A DNA stretch of 5,568 nucleotides, from NCBI GenBank assembly GCA_021785315.1, contig JAJYFX010000154.1, positions 1 to 5,568 on the forward strand, read 5' to 3'. The DNA comes from Actinomycetes bacterium (GTDB taxonomy: Bacteria > Actinomycetota > Acidimicrobiia > Acidimicrobiales > Acidimicrobiaceae). The translations under genes were made by a program, and so were the position numbers. Under the pieces are notes generated by a model. The model searched no databases, was not told the DNA's origin, and saw nothing but the letters and a program-made list of their open reading frames with translations. Position 1 is the first letter of the stretch, and each line of letters starts with the position of its first letter. Of this stretch, positions 3,796-5,568 are shown in pieces.

Positions 3796-5568
3796 TCAGA
3801 TCTGCAGCTGCTGTCTTATCTCTTGTGCCTTGACCGGGCTCCCGAGAAGATTGCCCTGCGCATAGTCACAACCAGAGTTCCGCACGCACTTAAGTTGCTC
3901 CTGAGTTTCGACGCCTTCTGCAACCACCTCCATGCCAAGCGTGTGCCCAAGGTTGACAATTGAACATATGATCGCCTCGCAGCGCTTCTCGACAGCCAGG
4001 CGAATGAACTCCGAGTCAATCTTTAAAGCTGACATCTCCGAAAAGCGCACTAGATAGGAGAGCGATGAGTAGCCGGTGCCATAGTCGTCGATTAGAAGCT
4101 CTACCCCCAGCTCGCGCAGCTGCATAATGGTCGATCCCGAGATATCGCCGGATTTTAGTATCACTCCCTCAGTAACTTCGAGGCCGAGCATTCTGGCGGG
4201 AAATCCGGTCCGTTGCAAAATGCCTTTTACGTCCCCCACGAATGCCTCCTCCTTGATCTGAAGAGCGCTCACGTTGACTCTCAACCTGATTTCGGGATTA
4301 ATTCTTTGCCAAATCATTGCCTCCCTGCATGCGGTTTCCAGCACCCAAAAACCGAGGTAACCAATTTGGCCCGTCTCTTCCGCAAGTTTGATGAACACAT
4401 GTGGGGCGATCGGACCCTCAACGGGATGGTCCCACCGGCACAAAGCCTCAATCGAAGCAATTTTTCCGGTGGAGAGCTCGAAAATCGGTTGATATGCCAG
4501 CCAAAGCTGGTTCTGCTCGATTGCAGTGTGCAGATCAGTTGCGACCCGGAACCGGTCCCATGACGCCTCACCCATGGTCGGTTCGTACATCTCCATACCG
4601 CCAAGACCCGCATTTTTAGCTCTATACATGGCTGTATCAGCCTCACGTACCAGTTCCGTAGCCTGGGAACCCGCCCTGGCAATTGTGATCCCAATCGACC
4701 CGCTCAAAAACACGGAACGCTCATCTACCAGAAACGGCTCATTCCAGCTCCGTCTCAGCCGATTCGCGAGATCGATGGCTTCAAACGGAGAACGCACGTG
4801 ATCGCACGTGATCAGAAATTCGTCGCCCCCAAGCCTTGACACCGTGTCGCCGTCATGAACCGCACTGTGAAGTCTGGGCACGAGATCAACAAGAACCCGA
4901 TCACCGTTGTCATGACCAAGCGAATCATTGACAGATTTGAAGTTATCCAGATCCAAAAGAAGTACCGCCATCAGATCGTTGTCATTCTTCGTTTTCAAAG
5001 TTGTCAGTCCATGTTGGATGCGGTCGAGGGCCAAAGCCCGATTCGCAAGGCCGGTCAGCGGGTCATGAAGCGACAGGTGCCTGAGCTCGCGCTCTACTGC
5101 AATTCTCTTCTGCGCAGATGAGAGTACGCTCGCGACTGCTTCAAGGAAAATCACATCATCCTCAGTAAACTTCCTACGCGTAAGAGAATGAAGACTGAGT
5201 GCGCCATGGGGCTGCCCGTTTTCGAGAATCGGCACCGCCATGCCGCTGGCCATCCCGCAACGCCGGCCGCCGGAAGTATCGAACCTGGTCTCGAGATCTA
5301 TGTCTGGAGTGATTACAGGCTGGCCGGATATCATCGCATATCCCGACTGAGATTTGGCGCCGCCGTTAATTACGTTAAAGTTAAGAGCCACTAAATCGTG
5401 ACGGGCGACCAAATGGAGCTTGTCGCTGCCTTCGATCGGCTGCGCTACGACCACGAGTTCCACATCAAGAGTGTTAGCAACAGCCCCCACCGCATTGCGC
5501 AGCAAATCCAGCCACCTGATGCTTTGTGCCTGGCGAGCAAGTTCAGCGACAACTCTGTGCTCTCGCAC
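3796..5568 (-). CDS. GAF-GGDEF-EAL cyclic-di-GMP signalling protein, N-terminus beyond window
   Basis: At least 590 residues are in view. The frame stays open to the right edge, so the GTG at 5568 is not necessarily the start; REHRVVAELARQAQ looks like the linker that often follows a PAS domain in such proteins, so more sensory sequence may lie upstream. A GAF sensor domain spans about 20-155 (SQSGYAMISGQPVI, then ASGMAVPI). GGDEF at 247-251, with HDPLTGLANR at 168-177, indicates diguanylate cyclase activity (two GTP to c-di-GMP). The EAL domain runs from about 345 to 588 and keeps the metal and catalytic residues: Glu374 (EAL), Asn432, Glu464, Asp494-Asp495 (DDYGTGYSS), Lys516, Glu551 and Gln571, so phosphodiesterase activity (c-di-GMP to pGpG) is likely. 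The cyclase inhibitory site RxxD reads HDGD (238-241), lacking the Arg. No membrane segment is seen in this part. Which activity dominates cannot be read from the sequence. Confidence 0.95.
   Translation of the reverse strand: MREHRVVAELARQAQSIRWLDLLRNAVGAVANTLDVELVVVAQPIEGSDKLHLVARHDLVALNFNVINGGAKSQSGYAMISGQPVITPDIDLETRFDTSGGRRCGMASGMAVPILENGQPHGALSLHSLTRRKFTEDDVIFLEAVASVLSSAQKRIAVERELRHLSLHDPLTGLANRALALDRIQHGLTTLKTKNDNDLMAVLLLDLDNFKSVNDSLGHDNGDRVLVDLVPRLHSAVHDGDTVSRLGGDEFLITCDHVRSPFEAIDLANRLRRSWNEPFLVDERSVFLSGSIGITIARAGSQATELVREADTAMYRAKNAGLGGMEMYEPTMGEASWDRFRVATDLHTAIEQNQLWLAYQPIFELSTGKIASIEALCRWDHPVEGPIAPHVFIKLAEETGQIGYLGFWVLETACREAMIWQRINPEIRLRVNVSALQIKEEAFVGDVKGILQRTGFPARMLGLEVTEGVILKSGDISGSTIMQLRELGVELLIDDYGTGYSSLSYLVRFSEMSALKIDSEFIRLAVEKRCEAIICSIVNLGHTLGMEVVAEGVETQEQLKCVRNSGCDYAQGNLLGSPVKAQEIRQQLQI

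Noticed and set aside
4213..5394. Plus- and minus-strand ORFs in other frames over the GGDEF-EAL gene
   Set aside because: They have no recognisable domains and lie fully within a gene with intact GAF, GGDEF and EAL motifs.

Overview
This 5,568-base window looks like ordinary chromosomal DNA from a bacterium, most likely an actinomycete and possibly of the class Acidimicrobiia. The evidence is the actinobacterial style of the aspartokinase, the basic EKRQR-type N-terminus of a membrane-anchored cyclophilin, GTG starts, and several genes that lack a Shine-Dalgarno sequence. The taxonomic call is inference. Nearly all of the sequence is coding; no RNA gene, mobile element, CRISPR array or phage gene was seen.

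Layout: (1) Positions 792 to 1, minus strand: the first 264 codons of aspartokinase (lysC), which runs off the left edge. It contains a strong internal ribosome site that probably launches the separate beta subunit. (2) Positions 793-911: a short divergent promoter region. (3) Positions 912-2313, plus strand: two tandem cyclophilin-type peptidyl-prolyl isomerases, the first membrane-anchored and exported, the second cytosolic. (4) Positions 2314-2351: a bulged hairpin between convergent genes. (5) Positions 3721 to 2346, minus strand: a two-gene unit with a class I SAM-dependent methyltransferase followed by a family S51 (peptidase E / cyanophycinase-like) serine peptidase. (6) Positions 5568 to 3796, minus strand: a GAF-GGDEF-EAL cyclic-di-GMP protein whose N-terminus lies beyond the right edge.

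The genes do not form one obvious pathway. LysC opens the aspartate-family amino acid pathway, the cyclophilins serve protein folding on both sides of the membrane, and the GGDEF-EAL protein handles second-messenger turnover. The most informative features are at gene starts. Three apparent transcription-unit-first genes have no Shine-Dalgarno but carry a TA(A/G)(C/G)TT hexamer 6-8 bases before the start codon, as expected of leaderless mRNAs. The two operon-internal genes and the internal lysC start have good Shine-Dalgarno sequences. The cyclophilin pair also shares a 38-base identical stretch, suggestive of gene conversion. I did not find evidence for a novel biological system here.
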